The position numbers and the translations under genes are program-made. A stretch of DNA of 64,000 nt from Aradus depressus (Eukaryota > Arthropoda > Insecta > Hemiptera > Aradidae), in the NCBI GenBank assembly GCA_963662175.1, contig OY759215.1:23859079-23923078 (forward strand), read 5' to 3'. Positions 1-10,954 of this stretch are shown one piece after another; the stretch's first letter is position 1, and each line of letters opens with the position of its first letter. The notes under the pieces are model-generated. The model saw only the letters and a program-made list of their open reading frames with translations, was not told the origin of the DNA and did not search any database.

Positions 1-2
1 CA

Positions 3-128
3 ACCCCTATCTACTCGACGTACTGCCTCAAGGGACCCGTGCTCTTCTCAGTGGTATATGGAGTGGTCCTCCTCGGGCCCTTTGAGGCCGGGAGCCCTGC
101 AGTCGTGTCTCCACCGGCTTCCTGGTAG
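3..128 (+). CDS. Exon-like open frame at the window edge (partial)
   Basis: An open frame runs in from the left edge and ends at TAG 126-128, giving 41 codons. Codon use is GC3-rich and codon composition looks coding, unlike the AT-rich surroundings. The product contains a hydrophobic run (VLFSVVYGVVLLGPFE) that could be a membrane segment, followed by a Pro/Ser/Ala-rich end. A GT at 125-126 (CCTG/GTAGAT) could instead be a splice donor, so this may be an internal exon rather than the end of a gene. I do not recognise the protein. It could also be the edge of a retroelement. Confidence 0.35.
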   Translation, partial: TPIYSTYCLKGPVLFSVVYGVVLLGPFEAGSPAVVSPPASW

Positions 129-547
129 ATACACCATTGTCTCTCATCATTGTACAATTTATATAAATGAAACGGATGGGTTAGAACAAGTTTGTTATCA
201 ACTGAGGTCTGACAAGCAGGGACAATGTAGCCAGCTGGCAGTTATGCGGGTAGTCTATACCTGTTTGAGTCACTCATCCAGACCAGGGTCGGCAACCCGG
301 CCTCTATGGGCTCCAGAGAACTTATTGCTTCAAGAAAAAATTATGTATTTATTTGCGAAATAAGGTCCCTACCTTACATTCTGCAAGTATCTGATAAATC
401 TTGTAGCAATTTTTAAATCATAGGGCTTATCTTATTTATTTTGCTCTGTAAAAAGGTTACTGACCTCACAACCTGTCAGAGAACTATCTATGCCCGCCCC
501 CTGGTTACGCTACTTCCTACATATATCTATTTTTAGAAAAGAGTTGT
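129..547. other. Unassigned stretch, no gene seen
   Basis: No coding pattern, tandem structure or match to the repeat families of this window is visible here. Base composition is ordinary for the window. Confidence 0.4.
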
Positions 548-980
548 TAGTCCCATGCCCGGGCTTTAATTACGAGTTCATATCGCCTACTACCAGAGCG
601 CTCTTTTGTCGCTTTGGATGGCTGACACTTATAAAAAGAGACTGGTGAATAAAAAACAGTAAGTTATCTTTAAGAATAGTAGTAGCTAGTACTACTAGGT
701 CATATCGCCTACTACCAGAGCGCTTTTACGTCACTCTGGTGGACATGAGCCCGATTCTACTGTGGGAGTCCTAAATTTTGCCTACACTAAATTTTTATTC
801 ACCTAGGATAGGGATCTTTAACGAGTTCCTGACATCGTACAGGCTCAGGAGCATCGTTTAACGTCCCGTCCGAAGAACGGTGTGCTTAAGTTTATTACTT
901 CCCAGTTATAATAAACTAAGGGCCCACGATCTTGAGATCAGTAGGCAAGCACGCACACCACTGCGCTACTGGCGTCCTCA
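548..980 (-). mobile_element. SINE-A copy with internal duplication
   Basis: Reverse-strand SINE-A. The tail end (GCCCGGGC motif) is at about 558 and the tRNA-like head ends at about 980. The piece catatcgcctactaccagag occurs twice, near 580 and 702, separated by about 100 bp of unrelated sequence, so the copy carries an internal duplication or insertion. It is diverged: the tRNA-like head is shortened, with the B box missing between GGGCCC and ACGATC. Confidence 0.85.
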
Positions 981-1273
981 AGAATAGTAGTTAGAATATG
1001 CCAGTAGCTGGGCAGGAGAGTGGACTCCATTGAGAAGCACGGCCGGAAGTAAGTGCACCGTATGGCTCCAGGTGTTGTGACGTCACTTCCGTTCTCTTCT
1101 ACAATTGTCATCGTCTGGACATTATATGTCCTATTCTTCCATTCAGACATAACTTCCACATTCACACCTCGTCAGACAATAGGAAGTATTCACGCTATAA
1201 TCGGAATCTTGTTGAAAATATCAATACTTCCATAGTTTCTCTAAATATCGTAATGTAGTATGTTTTTCTTGTC

Positions 1274-1435
1274 CTTCCCCAGCTCTCCGAAGTATGGGGG
1301 AAGTTTTGTAATCGGTCAGAAATTAAATGTTGAATTTTCATAGGAAGTTTTCCGACCACCTAATTCCAAAAATAAAAACAAAAAGAAATTCGTATACTCC
1401 CGATAGAATGTATCTACACGAAATTTTATAAAGCA
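1274..1435 (+). repeat. Rep2 head fragment
   Basis: Starts with the Rep2 head hairpin (CTTCCCC, then TCCGAAGTAT, then GGGGGAAG). The conserved words TAATCGGTCAGAAATT and TCCCGATAGAATGTAT follow. It is truncated before the internal units. Confidence 0.7.
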
Positions 1436-2419
1436 TCATGAGACCCGATAACCATTTTAAAGGTTATTTTCTTTTTAGGAGACGAGGAGGGGGGAGCCTT
1501 TTTACTGTGTTCAGGTTTGTGAGGAAGTCTAAAGGAGTGATACTAAACACTGGAGCCTCTTACTTTGAGCTGGTGCTCAGCTATTATATTAGATCCTGTT
1601 TGGTTTCACATTAGATAATGTTTTGTTAGTAGTGGGGAGGTTGTTAAGTCGATATCCCCTCAACTCGACATCCGGTCACTGGCCATCGATCAGACAGCAC
1701 CTATCGAGTCTCCTGTCTCTTCCTCGTCATGCATCATCAACACCCTATTAATAATAATAACTATTTTATTTCCGTTAAACCAATACATAATAGAATACGT
1801 CAAAACAATTTATACATTAAGCTAGCTTATAAATTCTTCTCACTCTTCGTCACTTCTCACGTCACTTTTCCGTCGCTACCGCTAATCCTATTTTGGAAAC
1901 GCTAATGGCCAGAGCAACCGATGCGTAAAAAACAAAACAAAAAAAAAACACCGACATAACGGCATGGCTTATATGCATCGTGATACTTGACCAAGATCGT
2001 TGATATATCTTAGGTACTTACATAAAGTTACTATAACGCAGTTGCTGATCAGAATTTTTATAAAGTTTCAAAAAGCAAACCAGTTTTATTACTTGATTTT
2101 CTCCTGTTAAGTTCCATCACTCAAGTTCTTAAGTATAACCACTGCTTTTTAAAGTCTTAATAATACCTTTTTAAATGTTCTAATGCTTTAATAACAGTTT
2201 CCATGTTCGCTCAATTTTTCAGAATACATATATTATTTTATTTTATTTTTAAAGTATAATATATTTTTTTTTTTTTCAGGTGAGCATTCTCGAATATTAT
2301 GAAGAGTTTTTTTACAAGGTAATTAATAGGTTTATGCCTATTTATATCTATATTTCTTATAATTTATAGAAAATAATTTCCATTGCAATGACAAATTCGA
2401 GTTATTACTTTCTGATAGT
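1436..2419. other. AT-rich stretch with a LINE-Q tail piece and a recursive-splice-like site
   Basis: At about 1745-1845 there is a short copy of the LINE-Q 3' end, reverse strand (ATAATAATAA, then TTTATTTCCGTTAAACCAAT). At 2263-2286 a long T tract runs into CAG/GTGAGC, a joined acceptor and donor. No coding sequence is seen. Confidence 0.45.
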
Positions 2420-2685
2420 ACTTGTAGTATAATCAAGTATTGTAATCGTGCGAAAATCAAGGTCCTCTGAATACGTTTTGACAGTTTTTACGATGATGTC
2501 TGTGTTGTATGTGATTGGAAAGTTCTGAGCTCTCTACGGCAAAAACGATAGTAGGTATGAACTTGATACTTGAAATGAAGGGGTCACTTCAGCTAACTTA
2601 GGTCTGATTAGATTTTGACCGAAATCAGACCGACATTAAGGCCACATTACTCCGGGGCCTAAGTATATTTTACTTCAATTCAAAA
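2420..2685 (+). repeat. Rep3 copy
   Basis: Near full-length Rep3. The head is GTATTGTAATCGTGCGAAAA, the middle has GATGATGTCTGTG, and the 3' end has GCTAACTTAGGTCTGATTAG and CTCCGGGGCCTAAGTATATT. The same order of words is found at 10955-11220 and in reverse at 23088-23375. Confidence 0.75.
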
Positions 2686-2689
2686 CCTC

Positions 2690-3460
2690 ATCAACACCTA
2701 TTAGTTTTCAGACAAATAATTCGTAAAGTAGAAGGGATCAGAGAGGGGAATAACTCAAAAACCCCATAAGAACGACACCCATTAATTCTCAGTGGAATCG
2801 GCCGATGTGAAGAGGGGTATCAGAGAAGGGGCTCAACACAAAACCCCAATAACTGCCAATGTAATGAATGTATCGACATCAAATTTCATATGTACATTGA
2901 AAACCCCATAAGAACGACACCCATTAATTCTCAGTGGAGTCGACCGATGTGAAGAGTGGTATCAGAGAAGGGCTCAACACAAAACCCCAATAACTGCCAT
3001 TGTAATGAATGTACCGACATCAAATTTCATATGTACATTGAAAACCCCATAAGAACGACACCCATTAATTCTCAGTGGAGTCGACCGATGTGAAGAGTGG
3101 TATCAGAGAAGGGGCTCAACACAAAACCCCAATAACTGCCAATGTAATGAATGTATCGACATCAAATTTCATATGTACATTGAAAACCCCATAAGAACGA
3201 CACCCATTAATTCCCAGTGGAATCGGCCGATGCGAAGAAGGGTATCAGAGAAGGGGTTCAACACAAAAACCCCAATAACTGCCGATGTAATGAATGTATC
3301 GACATAACATTTAGTATGAGGATTCAGCACCGCCTCTTAAGTCAACTATTCATTTTTAGCCCAGAGAGTGGATTCGTTTTAGAGGGAGAATGAAAAATTA
3401 ATTGATTAATACTTCCTGGAGAAGTACATTACATTATGGGTGATTCACCGACAATTTTCG
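2690..3460 (+). repeat. Rep2 copy with amplified 142-bp internal units
   Basis: A Rep2 element that lacks the head but keeps the tail (GAGGGAGAATGAAAAATTAA, then GGTGATTCACCGAC). Its internal unit is repeated four times at 2759, 2902, 3043 and 3185, so the period is 141-143 bp. Each unit starts AACCCCATAAGAACGACACC and contains AATAACTGCC and TGTATCGACATCAAATTTCA. Other Rep2 copies have about two units, so this is a local expansion. The middle units are nearly identical, which implies recent duplication. Confidence 0.85.
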
Positions 3461-4019
3461 AGCAATTACTTATGTAATGAGGGAGCTATTGAAGTAATAA
3501 GTACTAGTTATCTTTACTTGCAGGTACTTTCTCCATTGTACTTAGTATAAATATTTTTTTTTGATCTCTGTAAAAGTAGATTTTCTAAAATGAAACCAAG
3601 ATAATGATTCAAAGTATGACTTCTGCGAGCATTCATCAATTAACTTAGACATTTCTCTGACCACTTTAACCACACAAATCTCTCACTTCTAATTAATCAG
3701 AAGAGAGAAGAAAAAAAAAAAAAAACAGAGAGCTAACTAGTGGGAAACATTTATTGTTGTGGTCGTGAAGTAAGAAAAAGTGAGAGAAAGTCAGGGAACT
3801 ATGTTGGTATTTGTTGTGGGACTGATGAAGGGAAATCAATGGTGGGACCTTGTTAGCGGCCCTGGGTAATTAGTTGGAGAGGCTGGCTCAGGGGAACATC
3901 ACCTTGGAATACACAATAATAATAATAATAATATTTATTTACATTCAAATATAATAACATGCTAATTGGATACGTCATACGGTTTTGTACATCACAATAG
4001 CTTATAAATTAATTACATC
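3461..4019. other. Unassigned AT-rich stretch
   Basis: Contains a short LINE-Q tail with an ATA run at 3916-4010 (AATAATAATA, then ATTTATTTACATTC). Otherwise there is no recognisable feature and no coding signal. Confidence 0.4.
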
Positions 4020-4430
4020 ACCGGCAATGTACTTCCCCAGAGCAAATTAATCAATTAACGTATTTGAGTTTTTGAGTTAACCTTCTCTCTAATCCCCCCC
4101 CCTCCCCTTTGAAAAATTTTTCTGAAAATCGATAGGTGATTTCCTTATGGGGTTTTGGTCACACATATAAAATTTCGTGTTAATACATTCATTGTATCAG
4201 CAGTTATTCGAGCTTTTATGTTAAGCCTCTCCCCCTAATCCCTCTGCCCTTTGGTCGATTTTGGCTGAAAAACAATAGGTGTCGTTCTCAGAGGGTTTTG
4301 GATTCACATTTTTTTTTTTTCATTTTTGGTTTTAGGATGTCAGAAAACATGCAATTTTAGTAAAAACTCCTTCTTTTGACAGATTACATAACTTCCCCTA
4401 TACTTCGTTTAAGCTGGGGAAGTAAAAAAA
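4020..4430 (-). repeat. Rep2 copy
   Basis: Reverse-strand Rep2. The tail end is at 4020 (GGCAATGTACTTCCCCAGAG) and the head hairpin at 4393-4426 (TTCCCCTATACTTCG, then AGCTGGGGAAG). Two internal units are present. The open frame read across this area and the next 270 bp has no recognisable product. Confidence 0.8.
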
Positions 4431-5430
4431 TACATTGAGTTTGTCTTATTGAATCTTTTGAAATGATATGCCACACATTGTCTTTTGTTCGATTGGAAGA
4501 GACAGAGACCTTTCGAATGATCTCTCTCACACTCTCTATGTATCTATCTTCTAGCTCCAAGTTCCGATTAGAGAGTTTTCCCTGTCGACTTTCGCTATCT
4601 CCTGTATTTTTCCGGAGTTGTTGAGCCTGAAGATGTAAATTGAGACACCGCTCGACTTTTCCTCTTAATTCCATCTTTTCAATGAAAACCTCCCCCAATC
4701 ATAATTTCTTCGAGATTTATTTAAATGAGATAGCTACACGATATCAGTTCTCGATTCCACAACTTAATTCTTTAAGAGTCTAGTCCTGCCCATCTCCTGT
4801 CATTTAAACTAATACGAGGCCTTATTTAGAAACTTTCTAATTATCCTCTCGAGAGAAAGGTCATTAATTGGCCTCTTCCTTCCTTTTTTTATACTTTTTC
4901 CTGTATTGCCAAAATGCCAACAATGATAAATTAAGATTAAGTGGTAGGCGACTAAATACATTATTTTAGTAGCTCTCCTTAGTTGCTGCTCTAATGCAAT
5001 CCTGAGAGGCCCGATGGATATCCTTGGTTACCGAACATTCTGTTGTATCGATAACACAACGTTACGTTACGCTCCTGATAAATCCATGACAGAGATTTGT
5101 ATTCCAGAGTTCCATTAAAAAAAAAAAAAAATCATTCCTCTTATGCATTAATAGTAATTCCATTTTCTTCAGTGCAACCCAAAAACTGTTGTTACGAGTA
5201 TCATTGTAATTAACAACTATTGTATGTGTAAATATAACAATTTAGTTTTTTTTGAAATATTGTTTATTAAACAAAAAATTTAAACACTACCACTTTCGAC
5301 ATTACATTTTATAACTAAGACAAGTTTGTTGAGTTCGAATCATATATTTAGGAACATCAGATATGTTATGGAGGGGTTGGACTTTCAACTAGCAAATCCC
5401 TGGGAAAGCTTCTCATTTTAATTTTACTAA
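4431..5430. other. Unassigned stretch
   Basis: A reverse-strand open frame of about 100 codons (4384-4698) is partly Rep2. The rest is Lys/Arg/Glu-rich, with no match I recognise. The word TTTGAAATGATATGCCACAC at about 4456 recurs at about 42120 and, diverged, at 42190, so it is another dispersed repeat. Nothing else is seen. Confidence 0.4.
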
Positions 5431-5452
5431 TGTTCTCATGCTGTCAATCATA

Positions 5453-5700
5453 ATTTTGTTAAATGCACACACATCATTTCACGGATATCACATAGAAATT
5501 AGTTTATCTTATTAAAATGTAATAATGTTACCATTATTTTGTTAAATACACACACATCATTTCACTGGTATCACAGAGAAATTAGTTTATCTTATTAGAA
5601 TGTAATAATGTACCATTATTTTGTTAAATACACATACATCATTCCACGGATATTACATAGAAATTAGTTTATCTTATTAGAATATATATCTTATTAGACG
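5453..5700 (+). repeat. 83-bp tandem repeat, three units
   Basis: The units repeat the word CATCATTTCAC at 5472 and 5555, and CATCATTCCAC at 5637. Each continues with AGAAATTAGTTTATCTTATT. A fourth unit lies beyond the SINE at 6085-6175, so the SINE landed inside this array. Confidence 0.8.
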
Positions 5701-5751
5701 TAATTTTCATAATCATATTGTATATTTTAAGTGTATTATATATTTTCTTTA

Positions 5752-6083
5752 GAGGGCGCCGGTAGCTCAGGGATATTACGTGCTTGCCTTCTGAGCTCAA
5801 GATCGTGGGTTCGAAACCCGACCGAGGCCCTTACTTTATTTCATCTGGGAGGTAAAATAAACTTAACCATGCCGTCCTTCGGATTGGACGTTAAGCGATG
5901 GTCCCGAGCCTGTACGATGTCAGATACTCGTTAAAGACCTCTGCCCTAGGTGAATAAAAATTTATGGTAGGCAAAATTTAGGACTTCCATAGTAGAGTCG
6001 GGCCATGTCCACCAGACTGACGAAAGAGCGCGCTGGTAGTAGGCGATATGACCTCGTAGTTAAACCGAGCGTCATAATAACTA
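5752..6083 (+). mobile_element. SINE-A copy inside the 83-bp array
   Basis: Near full-length SINE-A. Box A is TAGCTCAGGGA and box B is GGTTCGAAACC, followed by hairpin H1 (slightly degraded) and the tail CATAATAACTAACT. The 83-bp tandem array lies on both sides, so the insertion is younger than the array. Confidence 0.9.
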
Positions 6084-6206
6084 ACTGTTACCATTATCTC
6101 GTTAAATACACAAACATCATTTCACTAGTATATCACTGTAATTGGTTTATCTTATTAGAATTTAATAATGATAACTTTATTTTTAGCTTTACCACTATTA
6201 TAGAAA

Positions 6207-6462
6207 AAAGTCGTCGGTGAGTCACTGCCAATGTGCTTCCCCAGCACGAATTAATCAATTAAATTTTCGCTCTCCCTCAAAACCATTTGGGCTAAACAAC
6301 AATAGTTGAGTTAAATAGGAACTTCTGAATCCTCAAACTAAATTTTGTGTTGATTCATCATTACATCGGCAGTTGTTTAGGTTCTTTGAGTTGAGCCCCA
6401 CTCCTCGGATCCATCCTGGCTCTCGGAGCCGATTTCGCTGAAAATTAGTAGGCGTCGATTTT
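6207..6462 (-). repeat. Rep2 tail fragment
   Basis: Reverse-strand Rep2 tail. It starts with GTCGGTGAGTCACTGCCAAT and includes TCAATTAAATTTTCGCTCTC and one internal unit. It ends where the Jockey-like 3' end begins. Confidence 0.75.
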
Positions 6463-6469
6463 ATATATT

Positions 6470-6895
6470 TGTATTTATTTATTTTTATATGCTCAAAGAA
6501 TTATTGTCATTTTTTGTTTTCTCAGTCAGGAGTCATAATAGATCCTTTTTGTTTTATTTATTCTAAAATAAGTTTTGACAGTTGTATAAATAATATATAC
6601 ATCAAGCGATTGTGCTTAACATTAAAATATGACATTGTCAATATGTCAAGAGGGGAGAAATCACCCAGTGGAGGATACTCCATAGGCGCTGAGGTTTGTA
6701 ACTAATGACTGTCATTGCTGCTGCTAAGGAGGTCTCTAGGCCATTGGGGAAAATGGCAGAATGTAGGGCTTCGAGTAGAGGATTACTGTGGGAAATACGG
6801 GACGAAATTAATGTCATGAAGGTAATATTGAGGTCAGTATGGAGGAAGATTGGAAGCCTTGACAGAATCTCAAAGTCCATAAGTACACATCTTTG
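6470..6895 (-). pseudogene. Jockey-like LINE, ORF2 C-terminus and 3' UTR (5' truncated)
   Basis: The reverse strand encodes the last part of a Jockey-clade ORF2. A DLNITF motif is followed by ISSRISHSNPLLEALHSAI, which parallels the DLNIPF ... NPL pattern in the independent copy at 57745. The terminal RRLKRxWPRDLL motif is broken by a small deletion, leaving an out-of-frame GLETS. The 3' UTR shares ACTGTATAA and GTCAAGAGGGGAGAAATCAC with copies at 7160, 37190 and 61425. Non-LTR retrotransposons are copied by target-primed reverse transcription, which commonly leaves 5' truncated copies like this one. It makes no functional product. Confidence 0.7.
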
Positions 6896-7159
6896 AGTTG
6901 TATGTAGTTAATTTAGATCTTTGTCTAGTAAGTAATCATCTTGTCAGTTCGTAACGCCTGTTCATTTCTTGTCTTTTCCACGTGATCGCTTGTCGAGTAG
7001 GAGGCCTACTGGACATGGTTTCTTGAAGGAAAAAAAAAGAAAAGGATTATAATTGTAATTAAAAACCAGCAATGCCCAGAGAGGTCTATATCCTTTGGTA
7101 AACCTTTTGTCACTGAAGTCGCTAAATCAAATATCCAAGTATAAAAAATTATTTTCCCT

Positions 7160-7440
7160 TCTTAGTTCCTACAATAATCCTCTAGTCCGTGCTCTCCATT
7201 CTGCCATACTTCCCCAATGACGGCTTAAGCGTCAATGGCCTAGAGACCTCCTTAACAGCAGCAGTGACAGTGATTAGTTTCAAATGAGATGAAATCAGTG
7301 ACTAGAGAGTGTCACCACTGGATGATTTCTCCCCTCTTGACATTGCCATTATCTCTCTATTAGCACATTTGCTTGTTGTATTTATTTTTATACAGTTGTA
7401 AAAAGCAGTTTGTAAAAAAAAGTCCTGTACAAATATATTT
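7160..7440 (+). pseudogene. Jockey-like LINE, ORF2 C-terminus and 3' UTR (5' truncated)
   Basis: The + strand reads NNPLVRALHSAILP, one stop, then RLKRQWPRDLLNSSSDSD and a stop. This is the standard end of a Jockey-type ORF2. It is followed by a 3' UTR matching the reverse of 6470-6760 (TTTCTCCCCTCTTGACATTG). Together with the reverse copy 270 bp upstream it forms a head-to-head inverted pair. Confidence 0.75.
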
Positions 7441-8265
7441 TATTTTTATAATTTTTAATATTAACTACCAATAATTTTTTTGGCTTTTATTCATAAAGAT
7501 GCAACTGTTGCTAGGGGGCAACAACCAGCATCTATGTTGGTAGGTATGGAGACGTTGGCGTGAATGGCATGTGAGAGGAAGGCCACCCAGTGGTAGGTCC
7601 TCGGGACGAAAATTTATATTAATTATAAGGACAAGGGAAAAATAAAAAAATAAATAAATAATAATAATAATAATAATTAAAAAAAAAAATAAATAAATAA
7701 AAAGGAAGTGAAAGACAACTTTGATGGAATGGGTAAGAGAGATGGTAAAACTGAAGGAAAATAATGTAAAAGAATAAAAAAAAAATAAAAATATTAAGAA
7801 CGAATAGGAATTAAGGTGGCAGTAAGTCGCGGTTCCACCTCCTCTTCAACCTTCGTGGGGGGTTTTGTGGTAAGTGTTGTGAAGATAAAGTACGTATTTC
7901 TGGATTTGTATGTGTGTAAAGTTTTCTAAAAAAACGTATGAACTACCAATAATAAAAAAATATTTTATGATTCGTAGCTACTTGATACAATTTATACGTT
8001 ACTTTAAATTTATTTTACATTCTTTGAAGTGCTATAACTTTAGTTTTATTAGTCCTATCTCAAATCTGAAAACATTAGCAATGAGAAATTTAATAAGAGA
8101 CATTTTTTGTTAGTGCAAATTTTTCGATACGACTAACCGTTTTCGGATAAATCAAGGAAACAACTAAAAAAATGGGTTCCAATACGACATATCAGGACGG
8201 TTTTCGGCATATATCTCGAAAACCGGACGACCTGCGAACAATCGTATTGCACATAAAATATAACT
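7441..8265. other. Unassigned AT-rich stretch
   Basis: Contains simple A/T-rich runs (an ATA run at about 7650) and no recognised element. At 8113-8250 a short non-repetitive segment contains no long open frame. Confidence 0.4.
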
Positions 8266-8611
8266 GAGGGCGCCGGTAGCTCAGTGGTATGCGTGCTTGC
8301 CTTCTGAGCTCAAGATCGTGGGTTCGAAACCCGACCGAGGCCTTTTAGTTTATTTTATTTGGGAGGTAAAATAAACTTAAGCACGCCGTCCTTCGGATGG
8401 GACGTTAAGCGATGGTCCCGAGCCTGTACGATGTCAGGTACCTATTCGTTAAAGACCCCTACCCTAGGTGAATAAAAATTTAGGGTAGGCAAAATTTAGG
8501 ACTCCCACAGTAGAGTCGGGCTCATGTCCACCAGAGTGACGAAAGAGCGCTCTGGTAGTAGGCGATATGACCTCGTAGTTAAAGCCCGGGCATGAGTCAT
8601 AAAACCTAACC
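8266..8611 (+). mobile_element. SINE-A, full-length reference copy
   Basis: This 346-bp copy shows the complete element. The head is tRNA-like, with GAGGGCGCC, box A TAGCTCAGTGG at 8278 and box B GGTTCGAAACC at 8323; these are the internal RNA polymerase III promoter of tRNA genes. Hairpin H1 follows (here TTTATTTTAT against GTAAAATAAA). Next come H2 (CGTCC TTCGGATG GGACG), H3 (CTACCCTA against TAGGGTAG) and H4 (CCAGAG against CTCTGG around GCGAAAGAGCG-like sequence). The tail is CATAAAACCTAACC. The head does not fold as a complete tRNA because the acceptor stem has mismatches. Confidence 0.95.
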
Positions 8612-8674
8612 TTTTCAGTTGCCTCTACAACGTTTATTTCAAAATATATTTGATTAGGTGATAAATATAAGCAG

Positions 8675-8795
8675 TTTGTTGTAAAATGTCAGACAGACAT
8701 TATCGCGAAAATGGGCAAAACATGTTCGGGCACCTTGAAACGTGAAAATCCGTTGAAAACTCCGTGTCGGATTTTCGCACTACAGTTATAAGAAA
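8675..8795 (-). repeat. Rep3 head fragment
   Basis: Reverse-strand head of Rep3, with GACAGACATTATCGCGAAAA, CTTGAAACGTGAAAATCCGT and GATTTTCGCACTACAG in order. Confidence 0.7.
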
Positions 8796-9415
8796 ATAAA
8801 ATAATAATAATAATAATTTAAAAAAATATAATTTAGTCAATTTTCTTTTTAAACAATAATTGTGTTACTTACATGTTTGATTACTTAATTATTTTTGTAT
8901 TTAGATTAGATGTAAATATAGATGTGTATCGGTAAGGCGAGACGAGATGAGTATAAAAAGATAATTTTGAAGTTCTAAGTGAGACAAAGGCAGCGTAACA
9001 AACTGTGTTGTGTGGAGTGAATGGAACGAACCGGATGAATGGAAGTCGACCATGAATGAAGACAGTCGGCCCACGGCCTTTTTTTTTGTAGCAATTCATG
9101 CGGTTTGTGTCCGCTACCAGCCAAAACCATAGCGTTTTTCATTTTTATAAATTATTGGAATAATAAAAACAAATTACAAATTTTTTTTCATTTTTTCAGG
9201 AGTTTAGTATCAAAATGAGACAACTTCCGGCTGATGAGTATACTCGTACGTCCGTCCCTCATATCTCTAAAATGAATGGATCAATTTTGATATCATTTTG
9301 TACAGGAAAACAGGAATTTGTATAATTTTTAGAGGTGTGAATGACGTTGACACTTATTCAATATTTAGTCCACATACCCGGTTATGAAATGAATTTGAGA
9401 GGGAAGGAAGGGTGA
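8796..9415. other. Unassigned stretch
   Basis: No recognisable repeat or gene. A short GC-richer segment at 8930-9110 has a reverse open frame of 72 codons with no family resemblance. Confidence 0.4.
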
Positions 9416-9499
9416 ACTGTACAAAAATTATTTATTGTGGCTAATGCCCGGGCTATAACTACGAGGGCATATCGATAACAATAAATAATTTTTGTACAG

Positions 9500-9500
<1 letters not shown>
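9416..9500. repeat. Perfect 23-bp inverted repeat enclosing a SINE-A tail piece
   Basis: The arm at 9416-9438 (ACTGTACAAAAATTATTTAT and on) is the exact reverse complement of 9478-9500. The 39-bp loop holds a reverse-strand SINE-A 3' piece (TGCCCGGGCTATAACTACGA). A TA dinucleotide run follows at 9501-9530. Confidence 0.9.
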
Positions 9501-9533
<33 letters not shown>

Positions 9534-9751
9534 TGGTTCCCGATCATTTTTGCCATTTATCTTCATTCTTCGTTCTTAGGTGGTTGAATTTAATATTTTT
9601 GAATTTTTTTCCCTATTTTCGAAATGAGAGTAGCCAAAATAATCCCAAATTGGTTAGAATATTTCTTAGTGGCAATTTAGTAAAACATTTCTAAATAAGA
9701 ATTTGGGTTAATTTTTCTTAAATATACGTATGTTTAACGGACAGTTGACGC

Positions 9752-9862
9752 GATTTTACTTCCTCAGCCATACGAAGTGCAGGTCAATTCGATGTTGAAT
9801 TTTTAATAGAATTTCATGTTATCCGACCCCCAGAATCCAAAAACGAAAAAAAAAAAAAACTA
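9752..9862 (+). repeat. Rep2 head fragment
   Basis: ACTTCCTCAGCCATACGAAG is followed by TCGATGTTGAATTTT and CCGACCCCCAGAATCCAAAA, in Rep2 order. Confidence 0.7.
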
Positions 9863-10954
9863 CCCGCGGTGATTATCCTACGACTTCTTTCCCTACTAGT
9901 TGTCCTCTTCCCTGAAATGTTTCTCCCTCCTACTACTACCACAGACAGGACTACCCGCAATGCCTACATCTCTCCTCAAATCCAACGAACCACTGATGAA
10001 GTAATTTTCTCCAGACAGTTTAATTATTACTGTTTATTTAAATAAAAGGATAGCTATCCTCCTTTTCCTTGTATTTAATTAATGGTGCTATTTTATTCAT
10101 AAGGCTCGATTTTAAACTGCTTGTTTGAATATTTAAGTGATTCATTTTATTCTAAATAGCTCCGTTTTCTTATTCCATGTGTCTTGAGAGTTCATAATTT
10201 GTCTTCAAGATACATTTTCAATTATGAAATAGTGTCAAGCATCACATCACTTCACTTTTCACTAATGTTAGTTTTAGAAATGACGAACAAATTTAAAAAA
10301 AATTAATCAAATCCATCAAGCCGTTCGTGAGTTATAGCGGTACAACGCACAGACATTTTCAGCTTTATATATATGATATATTTTTATTTATATTATTAGT
10401 TTTAATTTCTACCCTACCTGTTTGTTTTAAAGGAACTATTTTTTTGTATATATACTTTTTTTTAGTATATTTATTGCCATGATTAATCCGCGCTGGGGAA
10501 GTGCATTGGCAGTGATTTACCTACTACTTTTTCCACTATTGTCCAGCATTTTATTTGTTTTTCCATTTATACAAAAATGCGTCCGCAAGGTTGCAACATG
10601 TCTGATGAAAAACAAAAAAATAAAAAAAAGTAATACTTTTTGTATCCCTTGTGTCCCAACACAGAACGCAATTACCTTTAGATCTTCGTTTTTTTTTTTC
10701 CTTTCGACTCTTCTTTTCCTCTGCTAATTATTTCGTTGCGATAATGTCTGCACCGATTTGCCATTCACCACAGATCTTGTCGACCTATTATCTCATCACG
10801 TGACCGACTGTGAAGAACCGTGTCACGGACGATGACGTGACGACCTACTCATAAACCTCCACTCACAGCTTCATCCCAGTACTCAAAAGATCCCTGGATT
10901 ACAAGTAAGAGGCAGGCTTAGTTTCTTGGTGAGGTATACATACTTATAGTATAA
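9863..10954. other. Unassigned stretch with a solo Rep2 tail scrap
   Basis: A Rep2 tail fragment sits at 10486-10520 (GCGCTGGGGAAGTGCATTGG). The remainder shows no coding pattern or repeat I can assign. Confidence 0.4.

Noticed and set aside
2759..3330. Clustered repeats as a regulatory array
   Set aside because: The units are simply the internal modules of Rep2, found in all its copies.
8266..8340. tRNA gene with good A and B boxes
   Set aside because: The acceptor stem does not close, the same head recurs many times with a constant 270-bp body, and target duplications flank the whole unit. It is a SINE head.
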